This document shows, one piece after another, positions 1-5,609 of a stretch of DNA of 5,609 bases; within the stretch, counting starts at the first letter, position 1, and each line of letters starts with the position of its first letter. The notes beneath the pieces were generated by a model. It did no database searches. It had not been told where the DNA came from and saw only the letters and a list, made by a program, of their open reading frames with translations. A program made the translations under genes and the position numbers. The stretch is from Sporomusaceae bacterium (GTDB lineage: Bacteria > Bacillota > Negativicutes > DSM-13327), in contig JAPUES010000267.1 of assembly GCA_027492445.1 (NCBI GenBank), positions 1 through 5,609 on the forward strand, given 5' to 3'.

Positions 1-868
1 GGGTATACTTTATGGCAAAAGAGGGGATTACATTCCGTAAATCATTTGCCGCTCTTGTCAGTAAGATTAAACCTAATTGATCCGCACCTGGAAAGGATAA
101 ATATTTACTTTTAGATAATCCTTCTGTATCTTTCGCCAACCAGCGGGATTCTTGGTGTGATCTTGAATAAGGAGAACAGTCATCACGACCAATGATTAAA
201 TAGGCAAAATCATCATTTTTCGTAGCCCGAATCAACTCTTGATTTATTTTAAAATTTTTCTCGCGTCGCACTAACCAGTCATTGGTAAATTCCTTAGGAA
301 CTCCAGCGATTGCATTGTTTAAAATTTGTTCTTCTTCTTTGGTTAACCCTTCTAATTCTTTTTTATCTTGCAATGCAAAAATTTGAAAAATAGTCGGTCC
401 ATAGGTTTCATAATAAGCAGGTTCTACTCCCCCGCTTGAGGCATGAGGACTACGCATAATGGTACTAAAAACATAAAGGCGAGCCCGCGGATTTATGTCC
501 TTGAGTTTTTGAAAATTTTTCGCCCGTTCTAAGAGTACATCATCACTTAACTCATGAGTCCTAGAAGCCACTAGCCCTCCATACACAAGAGCATCTGCCG
601 ATACTACTATAGAATCAGCACTTTTTGCATTTTTAAATACCCATTCCCATAGCACTTCTGGATTGGCGCTTTGCGTGCGATTGGCTAAGTCCTTGTTAGG
701 AGGAACAAGAACCTCAAAGCCACCTTTTACTACCGTATCCACTGCATAAGCAGCGCTAACAGGCCGATCATCAAACGGAACATACATTATCGTTTGGGCA
801 TAACCTGGGACATGGACCGTTAGGAGTAACACAACTAGGAATAACATTACAATTCTTTGCTTATTCAT
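1..868 (-). CDS. DUF4127 family secreted protein, 3' end beyond the window
   Basis: An open frame without stops runs from an ATG at 868-866 to the left edge, giving the first 289 residues. The family is usually about 500 residues, so a sizeable C-terminal part is missing. Residues 1-24 look like a signal peptide: a basic start (MNKQR), a hydrophobic core at 6-18 and a likely cut after GYA at 22-24, which puts the protein outside the cytoplasmic membrane. Family motifs seen are YVPFDDRPVS (29-38), SADALVYGGLVASR (90-103), GRDDC (227-231) and PGADQLG (260-266). The biochemical function of DUF4127 is not known to me. The start codon overlaps the end of the preceding membrane glycosyltransferase gene in ATGAATAA (8 bp), and AAAGGATGG lies just upstream as a ribosome binding site, so the two are probably translationally coupled. 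An enzyme acting on the exported glycan is a guess. Confident in the family, not in the role. Confidence 0.88.
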   Translation of the reverse strand, partial: MNKQRIVMLFLVVLLLTVHVPGYAQTIMYVPFDDRPVSAAYAVDTVVKGGFEVLVPPNKDLANRTQSANPEVLWEWVFKNAKSADSIVVSADALVYGGLVASRTHELSDDVLLERAKNFQKLKDINPRARLYVFSTIMRSPHASSGGVEPAYYETYGPTIFQIFALQDKKELEGLTKEEEQILNNAIAGVPKEFTNDWLVRREKNFKINQELIRATKNDDFAYLIIGRDDCSPYSRSHQESRWLAKDTEGLSKSKYLSFPGADQLGLILLTRAANDLRNVIPSFAIKYT

Positions 869-2552
869 TTTTATCCATCCTTTCATCTACAAAAATATCT
901 GTTAGTAGAGGTTCTTTAAATACGGAAGTTAGATTCTTATATCTAATTTCTTCAATATTAATATCACAAACATCCGCTCCAGCATCAATAAAGTCAATGC
1001 CCCACCGAGCAAAGCGTACATAGTTTGACGTAAATTCACCAAAACACACCTTCATCGGTTGTTGTTTTTCTGCCATGCGTTGCAATTGGCGATCAAGGTC
1101 CTGGGTGCAGTAATAATTACCTAGCACATAAGGATAGGCTATAAGACAAATATTAACTGCCAGAATTGCTACCAGCACCGTGCCTAGTCGCCGTATTTCC
1201 CTTAGAGGACTAGTCCATGCCATAGCAGCAATACAGCAAGGTACGAACCACAATTGCGGCACATAACGGGCCCACCAAGCTTCTGGATTAATTACTACAG
1301 AAAGCATGATACTACCAAGGATGCCAGCGCCGTATAAAAAGTTTTCTGTTTTTTTCCTGAGCAATAAAAGTAGAATGATTGCCACAATTAAACTGCCACT
1401 AAACCAAGGTCCAAAACCCCCAATCCGAATATCGGCGCCATAAACAAAAGGTCTTAATTCTTGGGGCTCTACCGTAAAGGGTATTTTAAGCTGTGGTTCT
1501 TTATGATCAAACTGATTGGTAGACATCGAAAAAGTCGCAACATAGAGTTTTTCCATGGAACTCATTTTCATAAAACCTTGGGGAGAATTGCTGGTCATAA
1601 TATCCATTTTTTCAGGACCACCCCCATACAGAGGATAAAACGGATGTCCATAATAAACGGTATTCGTAATATAAGGATTATAACCAATAACGCAAATACC
1701 AAGGAATAGTCCGAGAATGGATGCTTTGGCAAACTCTCCATAAAGATGCTTTTTCTTAAGTAACCATAACCAACCTCCTCCTAAGACAATGCAAACTATC
1801 CCATATACAACGCCTGTGAACTTAATATTTACGACTAGCCCAATGCTCATAAGGAAGGCAAATACCACTATCTTATCAGGCCGGGTAACCAATCGAAAGG
1901 TTAAAGCAAGAAGGCAAAGTAGTAAAGACGCTAACTGTCCATCAATATAAAAACTTAAAGCTTGATAAATACTAATCGGATTGAGAGCCATGATGACACT
2001 TAGGCAGATACTTTGCCGCAAAGTAAATTTACGGCACCCTTGCAATGCAGATAAAGTTACTAAAAACGAAGCGATTATCAGCACAATATTAAATACTTTA
2101 CTTTGTTCTATTTGTCCTGTAGCAGTCAGTAAAGCAGCTTCATAAAGCCATGGCCCCTTTGCATAATGATTTAAGAGTACGGCCGAAGAGGATTTTTCTT
2201 TACTCAAATACTCTTGCAAAGGATTCCAATGCCTTGTCAATTGCCCCACTGCTTCTTGGTGGTAGACTTGTCCATCATAAGATATATCGTAAAATAAGCC
2301 ACTTATATACAAAAAGCTAAAAAACAACACTAAGAATGTAATGCACACTTTCCCAAACATTCGCCAAGTATCTTGTTTAAAATAATAAATAGTCCCCATA
2401 AGACCATAGGTAAAAGTGCATATAGCGGCCAACCACACCGTCACTGTCGTCAACGGAATACCGACTGCAAACCCGAGACTAGCAATGACCGCTGTAAAGA
2501 AGGCAAAGGACAACAGCATTGACCCTAATAACAGACTAAACGACACTACCAT
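861..2552 (-). CDS. GT-C-like polytopic membrane glycosyltransferase (putative)
   Basis: This 563-residue protein has roughly a dozen hydrophobic segments, for example near 5-30, 36-57, 67-87, 153-170, 182-197, 203-222, 227-265, 278-295, 385-398, 406-421, 431-446 and 456-476, and a final soluble part from about 480. The long loop after the third segment carries D89, D93, G94, Y97, H98 and E100 in FYDISYDGQVYHQEAV. Acidic residues in this first outer loop are where GT-C enzymes (ArnT, PMT, Emb types) place their catalytic and metal-binding residues. NPYITNTVYYGHPFYPLYGG (292-311) and NPEAWWARYVPQLW (422-435) look like conserved family blocks. GT-C enzymes use polyprenyl-phosphate sugars on the outer membrane face, which fits the lipid-sugar genes upstream. 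The ATG at 2552 has GGAGGG five bases before it and lies 19 bp after the PAP2-like gene. Donor and acceptor cannot be read from the sequence, and a polymerase- or ligase-type role is possible. Confidence 0.72.
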   Translation of the reverse strand: MVVSFSLLLGSMLLSFAFFTAVIASLGFAVGIPLTTVTVWLAAICTFTYGLMGTIYYFKQDTWRMFGKVCITFLVLFFSFLYISGLFYDISYDGQVYHQEAVGQLTRHWNPLQEYLSKEKSSSAVLLNHYAKGPWLYEAALLTATGQIEQSKVFNIVLIIASFLVTLSALQGCRKFTLRQSICLSVIMALNPISIYQALSFYIDGQLASLLLCLLALTFRLVTRPDKIVVFAFLMSIGLVVNIKFTGVVYGIVCIVLGGGWLWLLKKKHLYGEFAKASILGLFLGICVIGYNPYITNTVYYGHPFYPLYGGGPEKMDIMTSNSPQGFMKMSSMEKLYVATFSMSTNQFDHKEPQLKIPFTVEPQELRPFVYGADIRIGGFGPWFSGSLIVAIILLLLLRKKTENFLYGAGILGSIMLSVVINPEAWWARYVPQLWFVPCCIAAMAWTSPLREIRRLGTVLVAILAVNICLIAYPYVLGNYYCTQDLDRQLQRMAEKQQPMKVCFGEFTSNYVRFARWGIDFIDAGADVCDINIEEIRYKNLTSVFKEPLLTDIFVDERMDKNE

Positions 2553-2571
2553 GTATTCCCTCCCTCGCTAG

Positions 2572-2982
2572 TTACTGTAGAATATAGGCTAGCAAAAAGC
2601 CTAACACTAAGCCGCCAAGGACTTCGACGGGGTTATGCCCCTGCCGTTCGCGAAGTGCTGGTTCTGCATTATTTCCTGGAAATATATATCGATTTATGAC
2701 ACCTGCCTGCTTGCCTACTGCTCGCCGTATGCCCAAAGCATCAATTACGGTAATCATCAACATCGCCACCCCTAGACCAAAAGCAGGAGCCGTTACCCCT
2801 TCACAAAACCCTATTAAAAAGACAGTACTACTAATAATCGTAGTATGGTTACTGGGAAATCCACCATTGCCAATTAAATTGACAGCCTGACTACGAAACC
2901 GAATATAATTCACAATAAACTTTACTATTCCTGCCACAAACCAAGCTAGTATTGGTATTAGGGCATATTTATATACTGTCAT
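2572..2982 (-). CDS. divergent PAP2 family (DUF212, YuiD-like) membrane protein
   Basis: From the ATG at 2982 the product has 136 residues; typical DUF212 proteins have about 140-160. Motifs match the family: GGFPSNHTT (40-48, the PSxH block of PAP2 phosphatases), DALGIRRAVGKQA (81-93) and LRERQGHNPVEV (110-121), with hydrophobic segments near 8-25, 50-63, 66-81 and 123-135. PAP2 enzymes remove phosphate from lipid phosphates, and an active site facing the membrane surface is expected. Next to a UbiA phosphoribosyltransferase, the natural role is removal of the 5-phosphate from polyprenyl-phosphoryl phosphoribose, the job of a PAP2-type protein encoded beside UbiA in mycobacteria. That is inference, since activity is not well established for DUF212 and the KxxxxxxRP block of classic PAP2 enzymes is not evident. 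The frame also opens at a TTG at 3015, inside the transporter gene, but AAGGAGG at 2988-2994 favours the ATG at 2982 (or 2985). Confidence 0.85.
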   Translation of the reverse strand: MTVYKYALIPILAWFVAGIVKFIVNYIRFRSQAVNLIGNGGFPSNHTTIISSTVFLIGFCEGVTAPAFGLGVAMLMITVIDALGIRRAVGKQAGVINRYIFPGNNAEPALRERQGHNPVEVLGGLVLGFLLAYILQ

Positions 2983-2987
2983 CATGC

Positions 2988-2994
2988 CCTCCTT
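2988..2994 (-). promoter_or_regulatory. ribosome binding site deciding the PAP2-like start
   Basis: A perfect AAGGAGG on the minus strand overlaps the TAA stop of the small transporter gene. It lies five bases before the ATG at 2982 and two before the ATG at 2985. The spacing favours 2982, and it rules against the upstream TTG at 3015, which lies ahead of this site. Confidence 0.8.
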
Positions 2995-3337
2995 ACGACT
3001 TCGCCACAAGAACAATGCCTGCCATAATCAGGACAGCACCACCCATTCTTAATCCATTAATGCTTTCATTAAACATAAAATAAGAGGCAATAAATACAAA
3101 TACATACCCTAAACTTACCATAGGATAGGCATAACTTAGTTCTACTTTCTTTAATGCCATAATCCATAAGATGGTACTGACGCCATATAAAAACAGGCCA
3201 AGGACAATCGGCCATTTAATCTTTTCTAATAAAGTAATGCCAGGGTTTTCCACCATTTGCAGCGCGCCATATTTAAACGCAATCTGCCCAATTGCGCCAA
3301 TGGATACAGATATAATAATTAACAATAAATCTTTCAT
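2993..3337 (-). CDS. ArnE-like small four-helix transporter (EamA/SMR type), putative lipid-linked sugar flippase
   Basis: The 114-residue product has four hydrophobic helices near 2-20, 42-62, 68-90 and 96-113. It resembles ArnE, the undecaprenyl-phosphate aminoarabinose flippase subunit, in the block AGQ..K near the end of helix 1 (here IGQIAFK, 16-22), in LW..AL..V...AYP..SL across helix 2 to 3 (LWIMALKKVELSYAYPMVSL, 57-76) and in the FNES turn (89-92) before helix 4. Flanked by a UbiA enzyme, a PAP2-like protein and a GT-C enzyme, it most likely flips a polyprenyl-phosphate sugar across the membrane; a drug exporter of the SMR family is the main alternative. Only one such gene is visible, whereas ArnE works with ArnF. 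The frame extends to a GTG at 3349, but the ATG at 3337 is preferred because GTGAGG lies six bases before it. It begins 29 bp after the UbiA stop. Confidence 0.82.
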   Translation of the reverse strand: MKDLLLIIISVSIGAIGQIAFKYGALQMVENPGITLLEKIKWPIVLGLFLYGVSTILWIMALKKVELSYAYPMVSLGYVFVFIASYFMFNESINGLRMGGAVLIMAGIVLVAKS

Positions 3338-3366
3338 GACCAACCTCACTTCCTGCTAACAGCTAC

Positions 3367-4239
3367 CTATTCAAAATAATATAAAATCGTAACAATCATC
3401 ACGGCAAATAAAACAACAGTAAATAGAATATGATTATCCTCTAATAAAACTTCTTCCGGCCGACCGCCTTTGCCCTCCATGTGAATTAAATACAAATAGC
3501 GAAAAATGCCATACATCACAAGAGGGATTGTCCACATTAAATGAACCGTATGTCCTGAGGTGAAAGTAAAGAGGGAGTAACTCATAATTGCTGCCGTTGT
3601 CACAATGCTATTTAACTGATTGAGAAGTTCAGGAGAATATTGTTCTAACACCTTGCGATGTTCGCCTTTACTTTCACTTAATAAGTATAGTTCATGTCGG
3701 CGCTTACTAATGGCTAAAAACAACGCCAATAGCATGGTACAAATTAAAAACCATGGGGTGAAAGGAATATCAATCACCAATCCACCGCCAATGGCGCGTA
3801 GCACAAAACCAAAAGCAATGACCATAATATCAATAATAACAACTTGCTTTAGTTTTATGGAGTAGGCCACATTTATAATAAAATAGCCAAGGAGCAATAT
3901 GCTAAACGAAGCATCTAAGAAATAAGCTACGAGCAAGGAAATAAACAGCAAAATACAACCGTAGAGTAATGCTCTATTTGGTTTTAACCGACCAGAAGCA
4001 ATAGGGCGAAACCGTTTTTCTGGATGGCTGCCATCGGCTTCTCTATCCATATAATCATTAAAAACATAGACGCAGCCTGAAACAAGGCAAAATAGTATAA
4101 AGCCCCCGATACATCTAAGCAACATTTCAAAGGTGACAATTTTAATGGAAAAAATCAAAGCAGCAAATACCAGCAAGTTTTTCGTCCACTGCTTTGGTCT
4201 TAGTATTGCAATATAGGGCATCGACTTATACCAACTCAC
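3367..4239 (-). CDS. UbiA-superfamily polyprenyl-phosphate phosphoribosyltransferase-like protein
   Basis: A 290-residue polytopic protein with about nine membrane segments. The first Asp motif is NDYMDREAD (61-69), followed by HPEKRFRPIASG (72-83); HPxKRxRPIA is the hallmark of the decaprenyl-phosphate phosphoribosyltransferase branch of UbiA (mycobacterial Rv3806c type) rather than of quinone or heme prenyltransferases. The second Asp region is YSIKLKQVVIIDI (126-138) followed by GFVLRAIGGG (144-153). AISKRRHEL (176-184), GIFRYLYLIH (244-253) and GRPEEVLLED (259-268) also fit this branch. The known reaction joins 5-phosphoribose from PRPP to a polyprenyl phosphate on the cytoplasmic face. 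The GTG start at 4239 overlaps the TGA of the dehydrogenase gene (GTGA), with AAGGGAG ten bases upstream; an ATG at 4221 is an alternative that would still keep all motifs. The precise lipid and sugar donor are inferred from the family. Confidence 0.88.
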   Translation of the reverse strand: MSWYKSMPYIAILRPKQWTKNLLVFAALIFSIKIVTFEMLLRCIGGFILFCLVSGCVYVFNDYMDREADGSHPEKRFRPIASGRLKPNRALLYGCILLFISLLVAYFLDASFSILLLGYFIINVAYSIKLKQVVIIDIMVIAFGFVLRAIGGGLVIDIPFTPWFLICTMLLALFLAISKRRHELYLLSESKGEHRKVLEQYSPELLNQLNSIVTTAAIMSYSLFTFTSGHTVHLMWTIPLVMYGIFRYLYLIHMEGKGGRPEEVLLEDNHILFTVVLFAVMIVTILYYFE

Positions 4240-5375
4240 TTCGTGAAGGCTCCCTTATAAATGGTCTCTACAATATTCGGTACTTTTCCTGCTGGGTCAT
4301 TATCTACACTGCCGGTGACTCGACTTACCAAATATTCTACATCCTCTTTTGTAATAGCTAACTCCGCCAAGTTATGACCTTGTCCAATATTTTGGATAAA
4401 CTGCTGGTATGCCGCCATACACTCTTTTTTACCGACAGAAGGTTTACCACTGAGCGCGGTTGCTATACGGTCAAATTTTTCCTGTGAAAATTCATAAGTA
4501 TGCTCTAGCCAACTCCCAAACAAGGCCATCAAACCTAATCCATGACTACTATTGGTCTTAACCCCAATAGGATATTGGAGACGATGGGGCATACAAGTCG
4601 TGGAATTAGCTAGGTTAATTCCCATAAGGGTACTGGCAAACATTAAATTCGTGCGGGCCGTAACATTCTGCAAATCCCCTAAGACTTGAGGTAAATATTC
4701 CCTTACACATGCAATAGCGTTAAGAGAATTAATCTCAATTTGAGGGCTTAGGCCATTTTTTGATATATAAGTTTCTACGGCATGAGCAAAAATATCAAAT
4801 CCTGTATCTAACGTAACAGTAGCAGGTAAGGACATGGTCAGTGCAGGATCTACAATCGCTAAACGGGGGAAAAGCCCCTCATGACGAAAACTAGTTTTAA
4901 TACTGCAAGCGGTATCGGTTAGAAGGGCTGCCCAATTGGTTTCCGACCCTGTACCCGCTGTTGTAGGAATCGCCACTAACGGCACATCAACATGAGTGAT
5001 TGGAGTTTCCCCTAATAAATAAGGCTCCACCTTCTCTCCTGTTGATAGGCCTAAAGCGATGCCTTTGGCCCCATCAATTACACTACCGCCCCCTAATGCT
5101 ACAATCACATCCGGTTTCCAAGGGGTAAAGGTAGTAACACAGGCATTGACTTCACTGGTTAAGGGATTGGCACTAATACCATCAAAAACAGCCGTCTCAG
5201 CCCCCTGCTCAAGAAGTCCTTTTACTAGTTGATCCGTATACCCTTGTTTTTTCATCGCACTTTTGCCCGTAACAATTAGCACCCGTTTTCCTACTGTGAC
5301 AATTTTAGTCGGCGCGTTCTCAAACTCACCCCAGCCAAATACTACTTTAGTTGGCATATAATATGAAAAATGCAT
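4236..5375 (-). CDS. iron-containing alcohol dehydrogenase (group III type), NAD(P)-dependent
   Basis: The 379-residue length is normal for the family. The N-terminal nucleotide-binding half shows ALGGGSVIDGAKGIAL (93-108) and AIPTTAGTGSE (135-145). The C-terminal metal domain keeps all four expected iron ligands: D194 and H198 in GFDIFAHAVETY, H264 in CMPHRLQYPIG and H278 in NSSHGLG, at the spacing seen in FucO. Where FucO has VTD with the Asp that favours NAD, this protein has VTGK (35-38), which would permit NADP(H). The usual LPHV block after the last His is changed to FGSW (286-289), so the substrate may be unusual. It would interconvert an alcohol and an aldehyde or ketone in the cytoplasm; the substrate is unknown. 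It is first in the operon, with AGGAG nine bases before its ATG, and its stop overlaps the UbiA start. An in-operon role in sugar modification is inference. Confidence 0.93.
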   Translation of the reverse strand: MHFSYYMPTKVVFGWGEFENAPTKIVTVGKRVLIVTGKSAMKKQGYTDQLVKGLLEQGAETAVFDGISANPLTSEVNACVTTFTPWKPDVIVALGGGSVIDGAKGIALGLSTGEKVEPYLLGETPITHVDVPLVAIPTTAGTGSETNWAALLTDTACSIKTSFRHEGLFPRLAIVDPALTMSLPATVTLDTGFDIFAHAVETYISKNGLSPQIEINSLNAIACVREYLPQVLGDLQNVTARTNLMFASTLMGINLANSTTCMPHRLQYPIGVKTNSSHGLGLMALFGSWLEHTYEFSQEKFDRIATALSGKPSVGKKECMAAYQQFIQNIGQGHNLAELAITKEDVEYLVSRVTGSVDNDPAGKVPNIVETIYKGAFTK

Positions 5376-5384
5376 GGCATTCCA

Positions 5385-5389
5385 CTCCT
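5385..5389 (-). promoter_or_regulatory. ribosome binding site of the dehydrogenase gene
   Basis: AGGAG on the minus strand lies nine bases before the ATG at 5375 and only four before an out-of-frame ATG at 5380. The spacing supports 5375 as the start. Confidence 0.7.
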
Positions 5390-5413
5390 AATTTTTTTAT
5401 CAATACATTCATA

Positions 5414-5441
5414 ATGATACTAGAAATATCCAATGGTGCAA
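5414..5441 (-). promoter_or_regulatory. candidate sigma-70-type promoter for the operon
   Basis: On the minus strand a weak -35 box TTGCAC (5441-5436) is followed, after a 16-base spacer, by TATCAT (5419-5414), which matches five of six -10 bases. Transcription would start near 5407, about 30 bases before the dehydrogenase ATG. It lies between the upstream terminator and the first gene, where an operon promoter is expected. The -35 match is poor, and no clear operator is visible. Confidence 0.4.
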
Positions 5442-5484
5442 AGAAAAACTTTTCTTCCTTGGTAAAAATCCCTAGTATTCCCCT

Positions 5485-5527
5485 AAAAGGAAGGCTGACT
5501 ATAGAAAAAATTCCATAGTCAGCCTTC
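5485..5527 (-). terminator. stem-loop terminator of the upstream gene
   Basis: Bases 5490-5502 and 5515-5527 form a perfect 13-bp inverted repeat (GAAGGCTGACTAT and its complement) around a 12-base loop. It begins three bases after the stop codon of the upstream gene. On the minus strand the stem is followed by CTTTTA, a short T-run, so termination may be partial or the hairpin may mainly protect the 3' end of the message. It separates the upstream gene from the six-gene operon. Confidence 0.72.
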
Positions 5528-5530
5528 TTG

Positions 5531-5609
5531 CTATACAATTTCTACCTGATACTTCCGTAGCCAAGTATCAGCCTGAATGAGATAGGCAAATAGCTGTGGC
5601 CGACTCATG
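5531..5609 (-). CDS. C-terminal end of an unidentified upstream gene
   Basis: On the minus strand a frame is open from the right edge to a TAG at 5533-5531. It encodes at least 25 residues, with FAYLIQADTWLRKYQVEIV at the end. An ATG at 5608-5606 is the first complete codon, but it is probably internal: no ribosome binding site can be seen because the window ends there, and a terminator-like hairpin follows the stop immediately, as expected at the end of a gene. The tail is amphipathic and not diagnostic, and I do not recognise the family. Confidence 0.5.
   Translation of the reverse strand, partial: MSRPQLFAYLIQADTWLRKYQVEIV

Noticed and set aside
1461..1709. An 82-residue plus-strand open frame
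   Set aside because: It is antisense to the GT-C gene, whose reading frame is uninterrupted and shows conserved motifs here; the antisense translation is not protein-like.
2696..2890. A 64-residue plus-strand open frame
   Set aside because: It lies opposite the conserved core of the DUF212 gene and has no supporting start signal.
2572..3015. A longer form of the DUF212 protein from a TTG at 3015
   Set aside because: The extra residues lie inside the transporter gene, and the perfect AAGGAGG at 2988-2994 points to the ATG at 2982.
861..3337. A standard Arn lipid A aminoarabinose operon
   Set aside because: Only an ArnE-like flippase and a distant GT-C enzyme are present; ArnA, ArnB, ArnC and ArnD are absent, and a UbiA phosphoribosyltransferase takes the donor-making place.
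3171..3359. A 62-residue plus-strand open frame
   Set aside because: It is antisense to the ArnE-like gene and spans its start region; nothing recognisable in the translation.
3620..3865. An 81-residue plus-strand open frame
   Set aside because: It is antisense to the UbiA gene, within the motif-bearing part.
3367..4239. UbiA protein as a quinone (MenA/UbiA) or heme O (CyoE) prenyltransferase
   Set aside because: The HPEKRFRPIASG and FRYLYLIH/GRPEEVLLED blocks fit the polyprenyl-phosphate phosphoribosyltransferase branch, and no quinone or heme genes are nearby.
5347..5538. A 63-residue minus-strand open frame over the intergenic region
   Set aside because: It spans the terminator hairpin, the promoter region and the dehydrogenase start, has no good ribosome binding site, and its translation resembles no family.
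1..5609. CRISPR arrays, insertion sequences, tRNA or rRNA genes
   Set aside because: No spaced direct repeats, transposase genes, terminal inverted repeats or RNA-gene-like stretches were seen; nearly all bases are within protein genes.

Overview
This window reads as one minus-strand operon of six genes from an AT-rich Bacillota genome, with the last codons of an unidentified upstream gene at the right edge. Strong AGGAGG-type ribosome binding sites, tight gene packing and a DUF4127 protein support Bacillota. The ArnE-like flippase and ArnT-like GT-C enzyme would suit an outer-membrane lineage such as Negativicutes (Sporomusa/Pelosinus type), but that placement is inference from a few families, not from a marker gene.

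Layout, read right to left along the transcripts. Bases 5531-5609 hold the C-terminal end of an unidentified gene, followed at once by a 13-bp inverted repeat that looks like its terminator. A candidate promoter near 5414-5441 then leads into an iron-dependent alcohol dehydrogenase (4236-5375), a UbiA-superfamily enzyme of the polyprenyl-phosphate phosphoribosyltransferase type (3367-4239), a four-helix ArnE-like small transporter (2993-3337), a divergent PAP2 (DUF212) membrane protein (2572-2982), a large GT-C-like membrane glycosyltransferase (861-2552) and a secreted DUF4127 protein that runs off the left edge (1-868). The genes overlap by 4 and 8 bp at two junctions and are 10 to 29 bp apart at the others, so they are very probably co-transcribed. 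No stretch over 300 bases lacks a gene.

The set suggests a lipid-linked pentose pathway. UbiA would join phosphoribose from PRPP to polyprenyl phosphate, as in mycobacterial decaprenylphosphoryl-ribose synthesis. The PAP2-like protein would remove the 5-phosphate, the small transporter would flip the lipid-linked sugar, and the GT-C enzyme would transfer the sugar outside the membrane. The alcohol dehydrogenase may modify the sugar or a precursor, and DUF4127 may act on the exported product. Each family assignment rests on visible motifs; the combined pathway is inference.
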